Part shown: positions 1 through 6,494 of the stretch, piece after piece
How the letters are laid out: the number at the start of each line of letters is the position of its first letter
Numbering within the stretch: the first letter of the stretch is position 1
DNA from: Flavisphingopyxis soli
Lineage (GTDB): Bacteria; Pseudomonadota; Alphaproteobacteria; Sphingomonadales; Sphingomonadaceae
Reading direction: 5' to 3'
DNA: 64,000 nucleotides
Assembly (NCBI RefSeq): GCF_007995095.1
Contig: NZ_VOPY01000001.1
Span: 893,001-957,000, forward strand
The notes under the pieces: model-generated
Told to the model about the DNA's origin: nothing
Seen by the model: the letters and a program-made list of their open reading frames with translations, nothing else
Database searches by the model: none
Translations under genes and position numbers: made by a program

Positions 1-476
1 AGGTAGCCAAGAAAACTGCCAGCGCAGGTTCGCCTGGCGGTGGCGGAACTGGCGGCACGCTCGCAAGCGCAACGACGTTTATCACGTTTTCTACCACGAC
101 GGCAGCGGCTGTCACCGGCGATCTGACTGTCACGACGGGCGGCACATCGGTTGCTCTGACCGCCGCAAACCTGACGCTCAAGGGGGCCAAGTCATCACCA
201 TCCGGCACCTGGGATTGCGCGTTCAAGTGGCAGTGGTGGAACGGCACCGCATGGGCCGATGTCGCTACCGAGGTCAATTCCAGCCCTGACCCGACCGTCG
301 ATTACGACGCCGGATCGGGGTTGTACACCAACTGGAACACCGGATCGGTGACGTGCAACGCGACCAAGACCGGGCTGACCGCCGGGACATCGCAGAAGTT
401 CCGGCTGATGGCCCGTATTACCGGCGGGGCGAGCAAATCGATCAACATCACCGGCGAAGCGAGCGCGCAGGGATGA
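1..476 (+). CDS. Prophage tail or host-specificity protein, C-terminal end (partial)
   Basis: An open frame enters from the left edge (first full codon at base 3) and ends at TGA 474-476; the start lies outside the window. The visible 157 residues are rich in Gly, Thr, Ser and Ala, begin with a Gly-rich linker and continue into a beta-type stretch with aromatic pairs (WQWW, NWNTG) and no membrane segment. This composition suits the C-terminus of a phage tail-tip, fibre or host-specificity protein, and the endolysin and spanin genes downstream support a phage setting. No family is recognised with certainty. The stop overlaps the ATG of the next gene (ATGA), as in late phage operons. Confidence 0.55.
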   Translation, partial: VAKKTASAGSPGGGGTGGTLASATTFITFSTTTAAAVTGDLTVTTGGTSVALTAANLTLKGAKSSPSGTWDCAFKWQWWNGTAWADVATEVNSSPDPTVDYDAGSGLYTNWNTGSVTCNATKTGLTAGTSQKFRLMARITGGASKSINITGEASAQG

Positions 477-757
477 CCCACACGATCCAATGCCCCGAAA
501 CCGGGGAGATTCAGGTCGTCGGGAATCTCGACGGTTACGAGGGCTGGACGGTCATTTGCAGCGGCAAGACCATGCCGAGCGAAGATCATGTTCTCGATCC
601 GGTGAAAAAGAAGTGGACCAAATGCCCGAAGCGCCGCGCGGCTCGAGAGCGCCGCGTCGCCGCCCGCGATCATGACGCGATGCTGGCACGCATCGAAGAA
701 CTCGAAGCCAAAGTCGAAAACCTGATGGCGGCAACCGATGCCACGCCACGCCCATAA
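473..757 (+). CDS. Small hypothetical prophage protein
   Basis: 94 residues starting at the ATG that overlaps the upstream stop; a longer in-frame reading from 353 would run through the preceding gene and is not used. The N-terminal half has cysteines in MTHTIQCPETGE and VICSGK. The C-terminal 35 residues are charged and predicted helical (MLARIEELEAKVENLMA), so a short coiled coil is likely. No function is recognised. It sits in the late operon between the tail-protein end and another small gene. Confidence 0.6.
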   Translation: MTHTIQCPETGEIQVVGNLDGYEGWTVICSGKTMPSEDHVLDPVKKKWTKCPKRRAARERRVAARDHDAMLARIEELEAKVENLMAATDATPRP

Positions 758-782
758 ATCGAAGAAGCGAAAGGATTACACG

Positions 783-1202
783 ATGGACTATCCAGCCAAC
801 CACGAAGAGGCCAACATGGTCATTCAGTCGTTCATCGCGGACGGCGGACTGGCCGAACAGCCCGTCGAACTGCGCGACATGATCCTGACCGCGAGCGGCA
901 AGATCGGCCTCACCGACAAGCTCCCCGCGATCGCCGAGATCGTGTTCGCGCGCAAAAGCGATGCGACACAGGCGGCGAAGATACTGGCCGCGCAACTGGC
1001 CCGCTATGTCCAGTGGCAGGGCTGGTCAACCAACGAAGGTGGCAGCGCGCGGTTCGAGGCAATCTACGGCGCGATGATGCGCGTCGGCGGGTTCGCAGCG
1101 CCGAGCGGGACGGAATGGCCCGTTGCTGGCGACGACCCGGCGCCATCGCAGCTTTACGCACCCGATCCGGTCCCAGCGCCAGAGCCCGCGCCAGCACCGT
1201 AA
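783..1202 (+). CDS. Hypothetical prophage protein
   Basis: 139 residues from ATG 783, preceded by AAAGGA about 8 bases upstream. Soluble, mostly helical, with a low-complexity tail rich in Pro and Ala (PDPVPAPEPAPAP). No signal peptide, membrane helix or known motif. The short spacing to both neighbours places it in the same late-gene transcript. Function unknown. Confidence 0.6.
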   Translation: MDYPANHEEANMVIQSFIADGGLAEQPVELRDMILTASGKIGLTDKLPAIAEIVFARKSDATQAAKILAAQLARYVQWQGWSTNEGGSARFEAIYGAMMRVGGFAAPSGTEWPVAGDDPAPSQLYAPDPVPAPEPAPAP

Positions 1203-1224
1203 CGCCCGACGAAAGGAATTTCCG

Positions 1225-1275
1225 ATGCTCTCCACTCCCCCATGCCCGAGCATGGGCCGGAGCCGGTCGTGTTGA
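1225..1275 (+). other. 16-codon mini-ORF overlapping the start of the next gene
   Basis: GAAAGGA at 1211-1217 lies at ideal distance from ATG 1225, but this frame closes after 16 codons (TGA 1273-1275). The real membrane-protein frame opens at ATG 1242 in another phase, without its own good ribosome site. The ribosome may be loaded at 1225 and re-initiate, or the larger protein may start at a later codon such as GTG 1269. Translation of the mini-ORF is unproven. Confidence 0.3.
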
Positions 1276-1754
1276 CCTCCGCGCCCACGCTCACCCTGCT
1301 CGCCCAGTTCATCATCGGCGTGCGCGTCACCTACCTCCTGCTCGCCGCGATCGCCCTATTCATGTGCATCCCCTCGATTGTCCGCGTTGCGACCCAAAGG
1401 TTCGTCATCGGCGACTGGCCGCTCGTCCTGGTCGGCGGTTTTGCCGCGGGCGGGCTGGTGTTCCAGTTGCGGACATTCATCACCGGCACGGGAGACTTTT
1501 CGAGCATCTGGACATTCGTGTCGCTGTGCATCCTCATTTCCACGGTGGGCGTGTTCCTGATGGTCCGCAAGCGACTGCAGTATTTCGCGCAAAAAGCGCG
1601 CCGATGGCTGCCTTACGAGGACCATATCGACGCTCTGGTCGATTTCTGCATCCTCGACACGGTGGAGGGCACAGGCGAGGCACAATTTTTTAGCGACATG
1701 ATGCGCGAGCGCGCGATCAGCATACTCGCCAAGCGTCGGGCGCAGGGCAAATGA
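1242..1754 (+). CDS. Hypothetical prophage membrane protein
   Basis: 170 residues with three hydrophobic segments at about residues 13-42, 58-78 and 87-105, then a charged cytoplasmic-type C-terminal half. It lies upstream of the endolysin, among small membrane proteins. The start is uncertain because the only good ribosome-binding site (1211-1217) serves the mini-ORF at 1225. The stop overlaps the next ATG (ATGA 1751-1754), which suggests coupled translation. An inner-membrane phage protein of unknown role; a holin-related function is possible but not shown. Confidence 0.5.
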   Translation: MPEHGPEPVVLTSAPTLTLLAQFIIGVRVTYLLLAAIALFMCIPSIVRVATQRFVIGDWPLVLVGGFAAGGLVFQLRTFITGTGDFSSIWTFVSLCILISTVGVFLMVRKRLQYFAQKARRWLPYEDHIDALVDFCILDTVEGTGEAQFFSDMMRERAISILAKRRAQGK

Positions 1755-2242
1755 CGCGCCTGTGGGATGGGATTTTGCCGCCCTGGGCGCAAGTCGTCAG
1801 CGTGATCGGCGCTGTTTTGGTGTTCGTCGCGGCGATGTACCGCACGTTGCGTGACACCGACACCAAGCGCCACGAAGTCGACGTCGACGCCGAAACCAAG
1901 CGGATCGAGATCGCGACCAAGTTCTATGTCGATACCTTCGATCGCCAGCGGACCGCGTTGACGCTCGCGCACTCAGACATCGAGCGGATGCGGCAGGAAT
2001 TGGCAGAGGCGCAAGTCCTGATCGACGCACACAGTCGCAGCTGCCGCGAGTGCAAGCGCCAGCTGGCGAAGACGTCGAATGACCTGACGCGGACGAGTTC
2101 TGCGCTCGACGGGCTCGATCGCGATTTGACCGATGTGCGGACCAAATTCCTCGCACTGATCGAGGCCGCGCGCGTCGGCGGCGATGCGTGGGCAGCGGCG
2201 CTCGAGGGCGCGAAGCAATATTCGAAAGGCTGGACGATATGA
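1751..2242 (+). CDS. Prophage protein with one membrane anchor and a coiled coil
   Basis: 163 residues starting at the ATG that overlaps the preceding stop. A single hydrophobic helix at about residues 13-30 is followed by a long charged region (about 35-150) with heptad-like spacing of Leu/Ile, plus a CRECKRQ pair of cysteines. The topology resembles small membrane-tethered phage accessory or lysis proteins, but no family is recognised. Its stop overlaps the start of the endolysin gene (ATGA at 2239). Confidence 0.5.
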   Translation: MTRLWDGILPPWAQVVSVIGAVLVFVAAMYRTLRDTDTKRHEVDVDAETKRIEIATKFYVDTFDRQRTALTLAHSDIERMRQELAEAQVLIDAHSRSCRECKRQLAKTSNDLTRTSSALDGLDRDLTDVRTKFLALIEAARVGGDAWAAALEGAKQYSKGWTI

Positions 2243-2892
2243 GCGAAGATTGGAAAGTCATTCAGCGGTGGGCGGGCGTAACCGATGATGGTGTGCCAGG
2301 ACCCGCGACGGCGGCGGCGATCATCGCCAAGGCTGGCATTGAGGTGGGGCAGTCCGAGGCTACCGCCATCTGCGCGCCTGCCGATTTCATCCTGGCAGCG
2401 ACAGACCATCTGCGCCGTGAAGAGGGGGTCCGCCATGAGGCATATAAGGACCATCTCGGCTATTGGACCATCGGCGTCGGAAGGCTGATCGATGAGCGCA
2501 AGGGTGGGCGGATAACGCCAGCCGAGCAAGAAAAGCTGCTCGCCAACAATCCTGGCCGCAGGGGGCAAGCGGTGCGCCAGTGGGTGCTGACCGATAGCGA
2601 GGTCAACATGCTGCTCGCCAACGACATCGCGGACAAGATCAAGGATCTGGAAACGAACAGCGGACTTAAGCGAGCATGGGCGAAGGTGCAGGGCAATACG
2701 CCTCGAATGGTAGCGCTCACATCGATGTGCTTCCAGCTTGGCGCGGCTGGCCTTGCCGGTTTCAAGAATACGCTGGGCATGGTCGCAGACGGCAGGTTCG
2801 CAGACGCGGCGAATAACATGCTGGCGTCGAAATGGGCGAAGCAGACGCCGGCCCGAGCAAACCGAATTGCGGAAATGATGAGGACCGACTGA
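2239..2892 (+). CDS. Endolysin, GH24 (T4-type) lysozyme
   Basis: 217 residues. The N-terminal 35 residues (VIQRWAGVTDDGVPGPAT) look like half of a peptidoglycan-binding repeat. From about residue 50 there is a GH24 muramidase domain with the family signature REEGVRHEAYKD followed by GYWTIGVG; the catalytic glutamate is about Glu62. The enzyme would hydrolyse the glycan strand of peptidoglycan to lyse the host. No signal peptide or SAR anchor is visible, so export should need a holin, which the next gene could supply. The start is set by the ATGA overlap with the upstream gene; a longer frame from 2188 has no support. Confidence 0.85.
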   Translation: MSEDWKVIQRWAGVTDDGVPGPATAAAIIAKAGIEVGQSEATAICAPADFILAATDHLRREEGVRHEAYKDHLGYWTIGVGRLIDERKGGRITPAEQEKLLANNPGRRGQAVRQWVLTDSEVNMLLANDIADKIKDLETNSGLKRAWAKVQGNTPRMVALTSMCFQLGAAGLAGFKNTLGMVADGRFADAANNMLASKWAKQTPARANRIAEMMRTD

Positions 2893-3188
2893 TGGATTTT
2901 TGGCAGTTCCTCGACAAGCAGATCAGCCGCCTCTCGCCAAGCGGGACCGCTGGTGCGGGCATCTTCATCCTCACCGGGATTGTCCTCTGGATGCTCTACC
3001 GGGACCGGACGCTGGCCGAGGCGGACCTGTTCAAGACGCTTGCCCAAGCCATCGTCGTTCAGGGGCTCGTCGGCCTCGCTATGGCCGCATGGTTCACGAA
3101 GAAAAGCGACGAGGGAACGCAGGACGTGAACGTGGTGAACAGGCCCGACCAGCCCGTTCCTACCGACGACACCAAGGGAGACGTGTGA
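2892..3188 (+). CDS. Small two-helix membrane protein, candidate holin
   Basis: 98 residues, starting at ATG 2892 that shares one base with the endolysin stop. Two hydrophobic helices at about residues 20-37 and 51-68 are separated by a short charged loop, with a charged C-terminal tail. Size, topology and position between endolysin and spanin genes fit a class II-like holin, but sequence alone does not identify the family. The stop overlaps the ATG of the following gene. Confidence 0.45.
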   Translation: MDFWQFLDKQISRLSPSGTAGAGIFILTGIVLWMLYRDRTLAEADLFKTLAQAIVVQGLVGLAMAAWFTKKSDEGTQDVNVVNRPDQPVPTDDTKGDV

Positions 3189-3589
3189 TGTTCCTGATTC
3201 CTGTTCTGGGTCCATGGCTGGTCAAGCGCTGCAGCGAGAAGGTCGCCAAGGCGGCATCGTGGGGGTTGATCGCGCTCGCCGTCATCCTGGGCCTGTGGTG
3301 GGCATATACGGCGATCTACAACGACGGCCGCAACGACCTCCTGACCGAGCAGGCCGTCGCCCAGGCGAAGGCCGATGCCTTGCAACGCGATCGCGAGCGG
3401 AAAGCCGACGATCGCCGACGCGAGGAACTGAAGGCCGGACAGGCAATCGACGATCAACAGCGAAAGGAACTGGAGAATGCGACTGAGAACCTTCCCGATG
3501 CGGCTCCTGGTGCTCGCCAGCGCAGCCGCGTTTGTATCGAGCTGCGCCAGCAAGCCCGCGCCAAGGGTAAGCCTGAGCCTGCCTGCTGA
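3188..3589 (+). CDS. Rz-like i-spanin
   Basis: 133 residues: an N-terminal membrane helix at about residues 24-42, then a long charged helical region (AQAKADALQRDRERKADDRRREELKAGQ) expected to form a periplasmic coiled coil. This is the classic architecture of an inner-membrane spanin, which bridges to an outer-membrane lipoprotein and disrupts the outer membrane in the last step of lysis. The following frame-shifted lipoprotein gene overlaps its 3' end by 113 bases, as in lambda-like Rz/Rz1 pairs. Called from architecture and position rather than sequence identity. Confidence 0.65.
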   Translation: MFLIPVLGPWLVKRCSEKVAKAASWGLIALAVILGLWWAYTAIYNDGRNDLLTEQAVAQAKADALQRDRERKADDRRREELKAGQAIDDQQRKELENATENLPDAAPGARQRSRVCIELRQQARAKGKPEPAC

Positions 3590-3815
3590 CCTGTTCGAGC
3601 GTGCCGATCGTCCCGAGATGACGGCCGCGGCGCTGGAAAGCGAGGCGGCATACGAGGCGGTGATCGACGCCCGCGACGACTGGGGCAAGGCGGTGGCGCG
3701 CAAGCTGGATTCCGCGTGCCGGCTGTTGCGCGACACGGCGGTGGCGTCGCTATCGTGTCGCGCTGCCGCGGCCGAATGGGAGCCTGCTAGTAGCGGCCCC
3801 CGTCCATCCGGTTGA
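3477..3815 (+). CDS. Rz1-like o-spanin lipoprotein
   Basis: 112 residues in a different frame from the upstream spanin gene. An N-terminal signal (MRLLVLASAAAFVSSC) carries a lipobox with the cysteine at about residue 23, followed by SKPAPR. Outer-membrane spanin subunits are short, often Pro-rich lipoproteins encoded inside or across the end of Rz; this one begins inside Rz and runs 226 bases past it. ATG 3501 is an alternative start giving a tighter signal peptide. It would pair with the 3188-3589 product across the periplasm. Confidence 0.6.
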   Translation: MRLRTFPMRLLVLASAAAFVSSCASKPAPRVSLSLPADLFERADRPEMTAAALESEAAYEAVIDARDDWGKAVARKLDSACRLLRDTAVASLSCRAAAAEWEPASSGPRPSG

Positions 3816-3841
3816 CCTGCCGGTAATAGGCGACGCGGTAA

Positions 3842-3866
3842 AAACGCGGTAAAAGTTACCGCGTTT
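3842..3866. terminator. Perfect hairpin at the prophage end
   Basis: AAACGCGGTAA (3842-3852) and its exact complement TTACCGCGTTT (3856-3866) are separated by a 3-base loop. GCGGTAAAA also occurs twice directly here, so the site may be a terminator for the lysis operon or an integrase arm-type site. There is no strong T tract downstream. Confidence 0.45.
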
Positions 3867-3956
3867 CATCTTTCGTTCTCGCCTCGTTCGCGCTTTGGCT
3901 CGGCGGTAATTCGCGATTTGGCGCAGTTTTGCGTTGGTGGGCTTCGCTGGCAGTGT

Positions 3957-3991
3957 AGAGGTCAGGGGTTCGATCCCCCTCGGCTCCACCA
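3957..3991 (+). other. 3' tRNA-Ala-like fragment, candidate prophage attachment site (attR)
   Basis: The segment has a variable-loop-like AGGTC, a complete T arm (stem AGGGG/CCCCT around loop TTCGATC), an acceptor 3' strand CGGCTCC, discriminator A and encoded CCA. The strand would pair with a 5' GGGGCCG containing the G3:U70 pair characteristic of tRNA-Ala (also of tmRNA), but no such 5' half exists within 100 bases upstream. A tRNA 3' end alone, exactly where phage genes stop, is the usual mark of an attachment site. The intact gene should lie at the other prophage end, outside the window. Confidence 0.65.
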
Positions 3992-3996
3992 GCCTT

Positions 3997-4106
3997 CGCT
4001 CCCTGCGGGAGCTTCGGCTGGCAAGCCAGCCCAAGAGGCTGGATATCACAAAGATCGCCATGCACCGGGAGCGAAGGCTGCCCGCCAAAGCCTTGGCGAC
4101 GGCGGG
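3997..4106. repeat. 110-bp direct repeat, copy 1
   Basis: Nearly identical to 4121-4230 (one A/G difference seen). Each copy contains internal palindromes (GGCTGGCAAGCCAGCC and CGCCAAAGCCTTGGCG), so the transcript could fold into two hairpins. The copies are 14 bases apart and start six bases after the candidate attachment site. No protein is encoded. Confidence 0.85.
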
Positions 4107-4120
4107 CCCTCTCGACCAGA

Positions 4121-4230
4121 CGCTCCCTGCGGGAGCTTCGGCTGGCAAGCCAGCCCAGGAGGCTGGATATCACAAAGATCGCCATGCACCGGGAGCGAAG
4201 GCTGCCCGCCAAAGCCTTGGCGACGGCGGG
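4121..4230. repeat. 110-bp direct repeat, copy 2
   Basis: Second copy of the unit at 3997-4106, ending just upstream of the GIY-YIG gene. The near identity indicates recent duplication or gene conversion. The rest of the 3816-4251 stretch holds only the hairpin, the tRNA-like fragment and these repeats. Confidence 0.85.
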
Positions 4231-4251
4231 TTGGCGCGGCATAATGTCGCG

Positions 4252-4494
4252 ATGAACTGGGTCTACATCCTGCGCAGCGAACGATGTCCCGATCAGTTTT
4301 ATACCGGCCTATGTGCCGATCCCGACAAGCGGCTCGCGGCCCACAATGCTGGCCAGTCGCCCCACACATCGAAATTCAGGCCATGGACGCTCGTTTCGAA
4401 ACACCATTTTGAATCGCCTGCCGTGGCCGCCGCGTTTGAACGTTATCTAAAATCGGGATCCGGACGGGCGTTCGCCCAACGACATCTGCGTTAA
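4252..4494 (+). CDS. GIY-YIG nuclease family protein (UPF0213/YhbQ-like)
   Basis: 80 residues from ATG 4252. The start WVYILRSERCPDQFYTGLCADPDKRLAAHN matches the short stand-alone GIY-YIG group: VYIL replaces GIY, YTG replaces YIG, and the conserved Arg and His-Asn follow. These proteins are a minimal nuclease fold of mostly unknown cellular role, probably acting on DNA. Length (about 80-100 residues) is normal. A longer in-frame reading from 3934 crosses the tRNA-like fragment and both repeats and is not real. It may be host or phage flank. Confidence 0.8.
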   Translation: MNWVYILRSERCPDQFYTGLCADPDKRLAAHNAGQSPHTSKFRPWTLVSKHHFESPAVAAAFERYLKSGSGRAFAQRHLR

Positions 4495-4548
4495 AATCTG
4501 CCGCCTTTTGTCGAACGATGCTATCCTCCCGCCCAGAGGAGAATCCCG

Positions 4549-5148
4549 ATGGCCGATGCCGATCCCCATTCCCGCGCGCAGTTCCGTTCGATGGACGAAG
4601 GGACGCAGGCCGACTGGGATATCATCGCAGGCCATTACAAGGAATTCGCGCCCGGTGGCGGGCGGCGCGTGCTCGACCATCTCAAGCTGCTCGACGGCGA
4701 TTATGGCGGCTTTCCGGTCGACCGGCTGACGCACAGCCTGCAGACCGCGACGCGCGCGCACCGCGACGGCCGGCCCGACGACTATGTCGTCATGGCGCTG
4801 CTCCACGATATCGGCGACACGCTCGGCGCGTACAACCATCCCGATATCGCCGCGGCGATCGTCAAGCCGTTCGTCAGCGAGGAGCTTCACTGGATCACCG
4901 CGCACCACGGCATTTTCCAGGGCACTTATTTCTTCGATTACATCGGTCTCGACAGCGATGCGCGCGAGGCGTTTCGCGGCCACGAACATTTCGAGGCGAC
5001 GGCAGAATTCTGCGCGAAATACGACCAGACCGCGTTCGATCCCGATTACGACCACGCCCCGCTGTCGTTTTTCGAACCGCTCGTGATGCAGCTGTTCGAA
5101 CGCCCGCGCACGAGCGTCTATGCCAGCGGAATCGCCGAATCGGGCTGA
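4549..5148 (+). CDS. HD-domain protein, PhnZ/MIOX-like group
   Basis: 199 residues, ATG 4549 with GGAG just upstream. Metal-ligand motifs appear in order: HSLQTATRAH, the HD pair in LLHDIGD, NHPD, WITAHHG and a late Asp in KYDQTAFD. This spacing resembles HD-domain mixed-valence di-iron oxygenases such as PhnZ and inositol oxygenase more than nucleotide phosphohydrolases. Substrate cannot be told; no phosphonate genes lie nearby. It converges on the CDP-alcohol phosphatidyltransferase gene, 4 bases apart. HD-domain assignment is firm, the oxygenase subgroup is inference. Confidence 0.75.
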   Translation: MADADPHSRAQFRSMDEGTQADWDIIAGHYKEFAPGGGRRVLDHLKLLDGDYGGFPVDRLTHSLQTATRAHRDGRPDDYVVMALLHDIGDTLGAYNHPDIAAAIVKPFVSEELHWITAHHGIFQGTYFFDYIGLDSDAREAFRGHEHFEATAEFCAKYDQTAFDPDYDHAPLSFFEPLVMQLFERPRTSVYASGIAESG

Positions 5149-5152
5149 GCGC

Positions 5153-5836
5153 TCAGCCCGCCCTCGAATCGCGGTTGCTTGCGTCGCGGTTGAGCAGCTT
5201 CCTGGCGGTCGCCAGCGTCTGCACGATGAACAATACGAACAGCACGATGCCAAGGCCGCCGATGAACAGGTCGAAGCCGCTCAACGGGCCCAGCACCGGG
5301 CCGACCGGCGCGGTCGCCAGCATCACCAGGCTCATCGTGATCAGCACCAGCCGGAGCTCGGTCGGTCCCGCGGCGAGATACGACAGGCGGAACTCGGCGA
5401 CCACGCGCGCGGCGAGGAAGGTGTGAATCGACAGCAGCAGGTAGGCGCCGAGGCCGAACAGCGCGACGTCCATCCGGACGAACGGGCTCGCCCCGATCCC
5501 CGCCATGATCATCATGTTGCCCAGCGCGTCGCTGCTGTGATCGATGAAATAGCCGAACAAGGGGCGCTCGATCTTGCGAAAGCGCGCCAGGCTGCCGTCG
5601 AGCGAATCGCCGAACCAGTTGATGAAAAAGCCGACGATCGAAAGCCACAGCCACATGGGATCGACGCTCGACAGCGCGTAGCCGGCCCCGACCACCCCGG
5701 CGCCAGTCAGCCCGAGCGCGGTGAGCTTGTCGGGGGTGGCCCAGCCGGGCATGCGTGCCGCGAGCCAGGTGAGCAAACGTCGCTCGTTGAGTGCGAGCAC
5801 ATTGTGCTGAATCCGAACGGTCGGCGTGACCGGCAT
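5153..5836 (-). CDS. CDP-alcohol phosphatidyltransferase family membrane protein
   Basis: 227 residues with about six membrane helices. The signature is complete in GDSLDGSLARF...FGYFIDHSSD, matching D-x2-D-G-x2-A-R-x8-G-x3-D-x3-D, the metal- and CDP-binding active site. The enzyme would join a CDP-activated lipid or alcohol to an acceptor alcohol at the inner membrane. Which phospholipid is made cannot be decided, and no other lipid gene is adjacent. Start ATG 5836. Confidence 0.85.
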   Translation of the reverse strand: MPVTPTVRIQHNVLALNERRLLTWLAARMPGWATPDKLTALGLTGAGVVGAGYALSSVDPMWLWLSIVGFFINWFGDSLDGSLARFRKIERPLFGYFIDHSSDALGNMMIMAGIGASPFVRMDVALFGLGAYLLLSIHTFLAARVVAEFRLSYLAAGPTELRLVLITMSLVMLATAPVGPVLGPLSGFDLFIGGLGIVLFVLFIVQTLATARKLLNRDASNRDSRAG

Positions 5837-5970
5837 AAATCCTCCAGGGGCAAGGCGGTGCCGGCCAAGCGCTGGTTCTCCCGGTCGAAGAACGCGGCGC
5901 GGCTGGCGAACAGGTCGATGACCTGTGTTAGACGCCGAGCGTGGGCGTTCGCCGCAGGTGCGTCAAGCGG

Positions 5971-6492
5971 CTAGGCCTTGGTGCCATGGACGCCCTCTAA
6001 CAATATCGCATCGATGCGGTCGCCGTGCAGAACCGAAATATCGCCCGTCGTTTCGAGCACGACCGCACGGACCTTCGCCAGGTCGAGCGCATTGGCCTCG
6101 CGCAGTTTGGCGATAACGTCGCTGCGCGCGACGCGGCTCTTGGCCAGCGCGGCCTCGATCATCACGCCGTCGCGCATCAGCAGCAGCGGCTCGTTCTCGA
6201 CCCCAGCGGCAAAAGCTTCCGACGACCGGCGCAGCCGCGCCATGATGTATTGCGCCGCAAACAGCGCGCCGAGCGCCACCAGCGCCTGCACATAGGCGCG
6301 CCAGCTGTCCGACGTCGCGGCGGTGGCAAGCAGCGAACCCGCCGCGACGGTCGCGACGAAATCGAAACTGGTCATCTTGGAGAACGACCGCAGGCCGATG
6401 ATGCGCACGAGCGCGACGATCCACGCCAGCGCGACGACCGTCAGGACGCCGCCGCGCGCGACCGGCTCCCAGATTTCGAGCAATCCGAACAT
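5971..6492 (-). CDS. YetF/DUF421 family membrane protein
   Basis: 173 residues with three N-terminal membrane helices (about 15-35, 45-60, 65-85) and a soluble C-terminal domain with the family pattern ENEPLLLMRDGVMIEAALAKSRVARSDVIAKLRE. YetF-type proteins are widespread inner-membrane proteins of poorly known function, some linked to lipid or spore physiology. The gene follows dinB with only two bases between them, so the two are probably cotranscribed. Confidence 0.85.
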   Translation of the reverse strand: MFGLLEIWEPVARGGVLTVVALAWIVALVRIIGLRSFSKMTSFDFVATVAAGSLLATAATSDSWRAYVQALVALGALFAAQYIMARLRRSSEAFAAGVENEPLLLMRDGVMIEAALAKSRVARSDVIAKLREANALDLAKVRAVVLETTGDISVLHGDRIDAILLEGVHGTKA

Positions 6493-6494
6493 GG

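Noticed and set aside
3957-3991. Complete tRNA or tmRNA gene at the prophage end
   Set aside because: No matching 5' acceptor strand, D arm or normal anticodon arm upstream, and no tag-coding piece downstream.
3934-4494. Long plus-strand open frame ending with the GIY-YIG protein
   Set aside because: It crosses the tRNA-like fragment and both 110-bp repeats; the family match begins only at ATG 4252.
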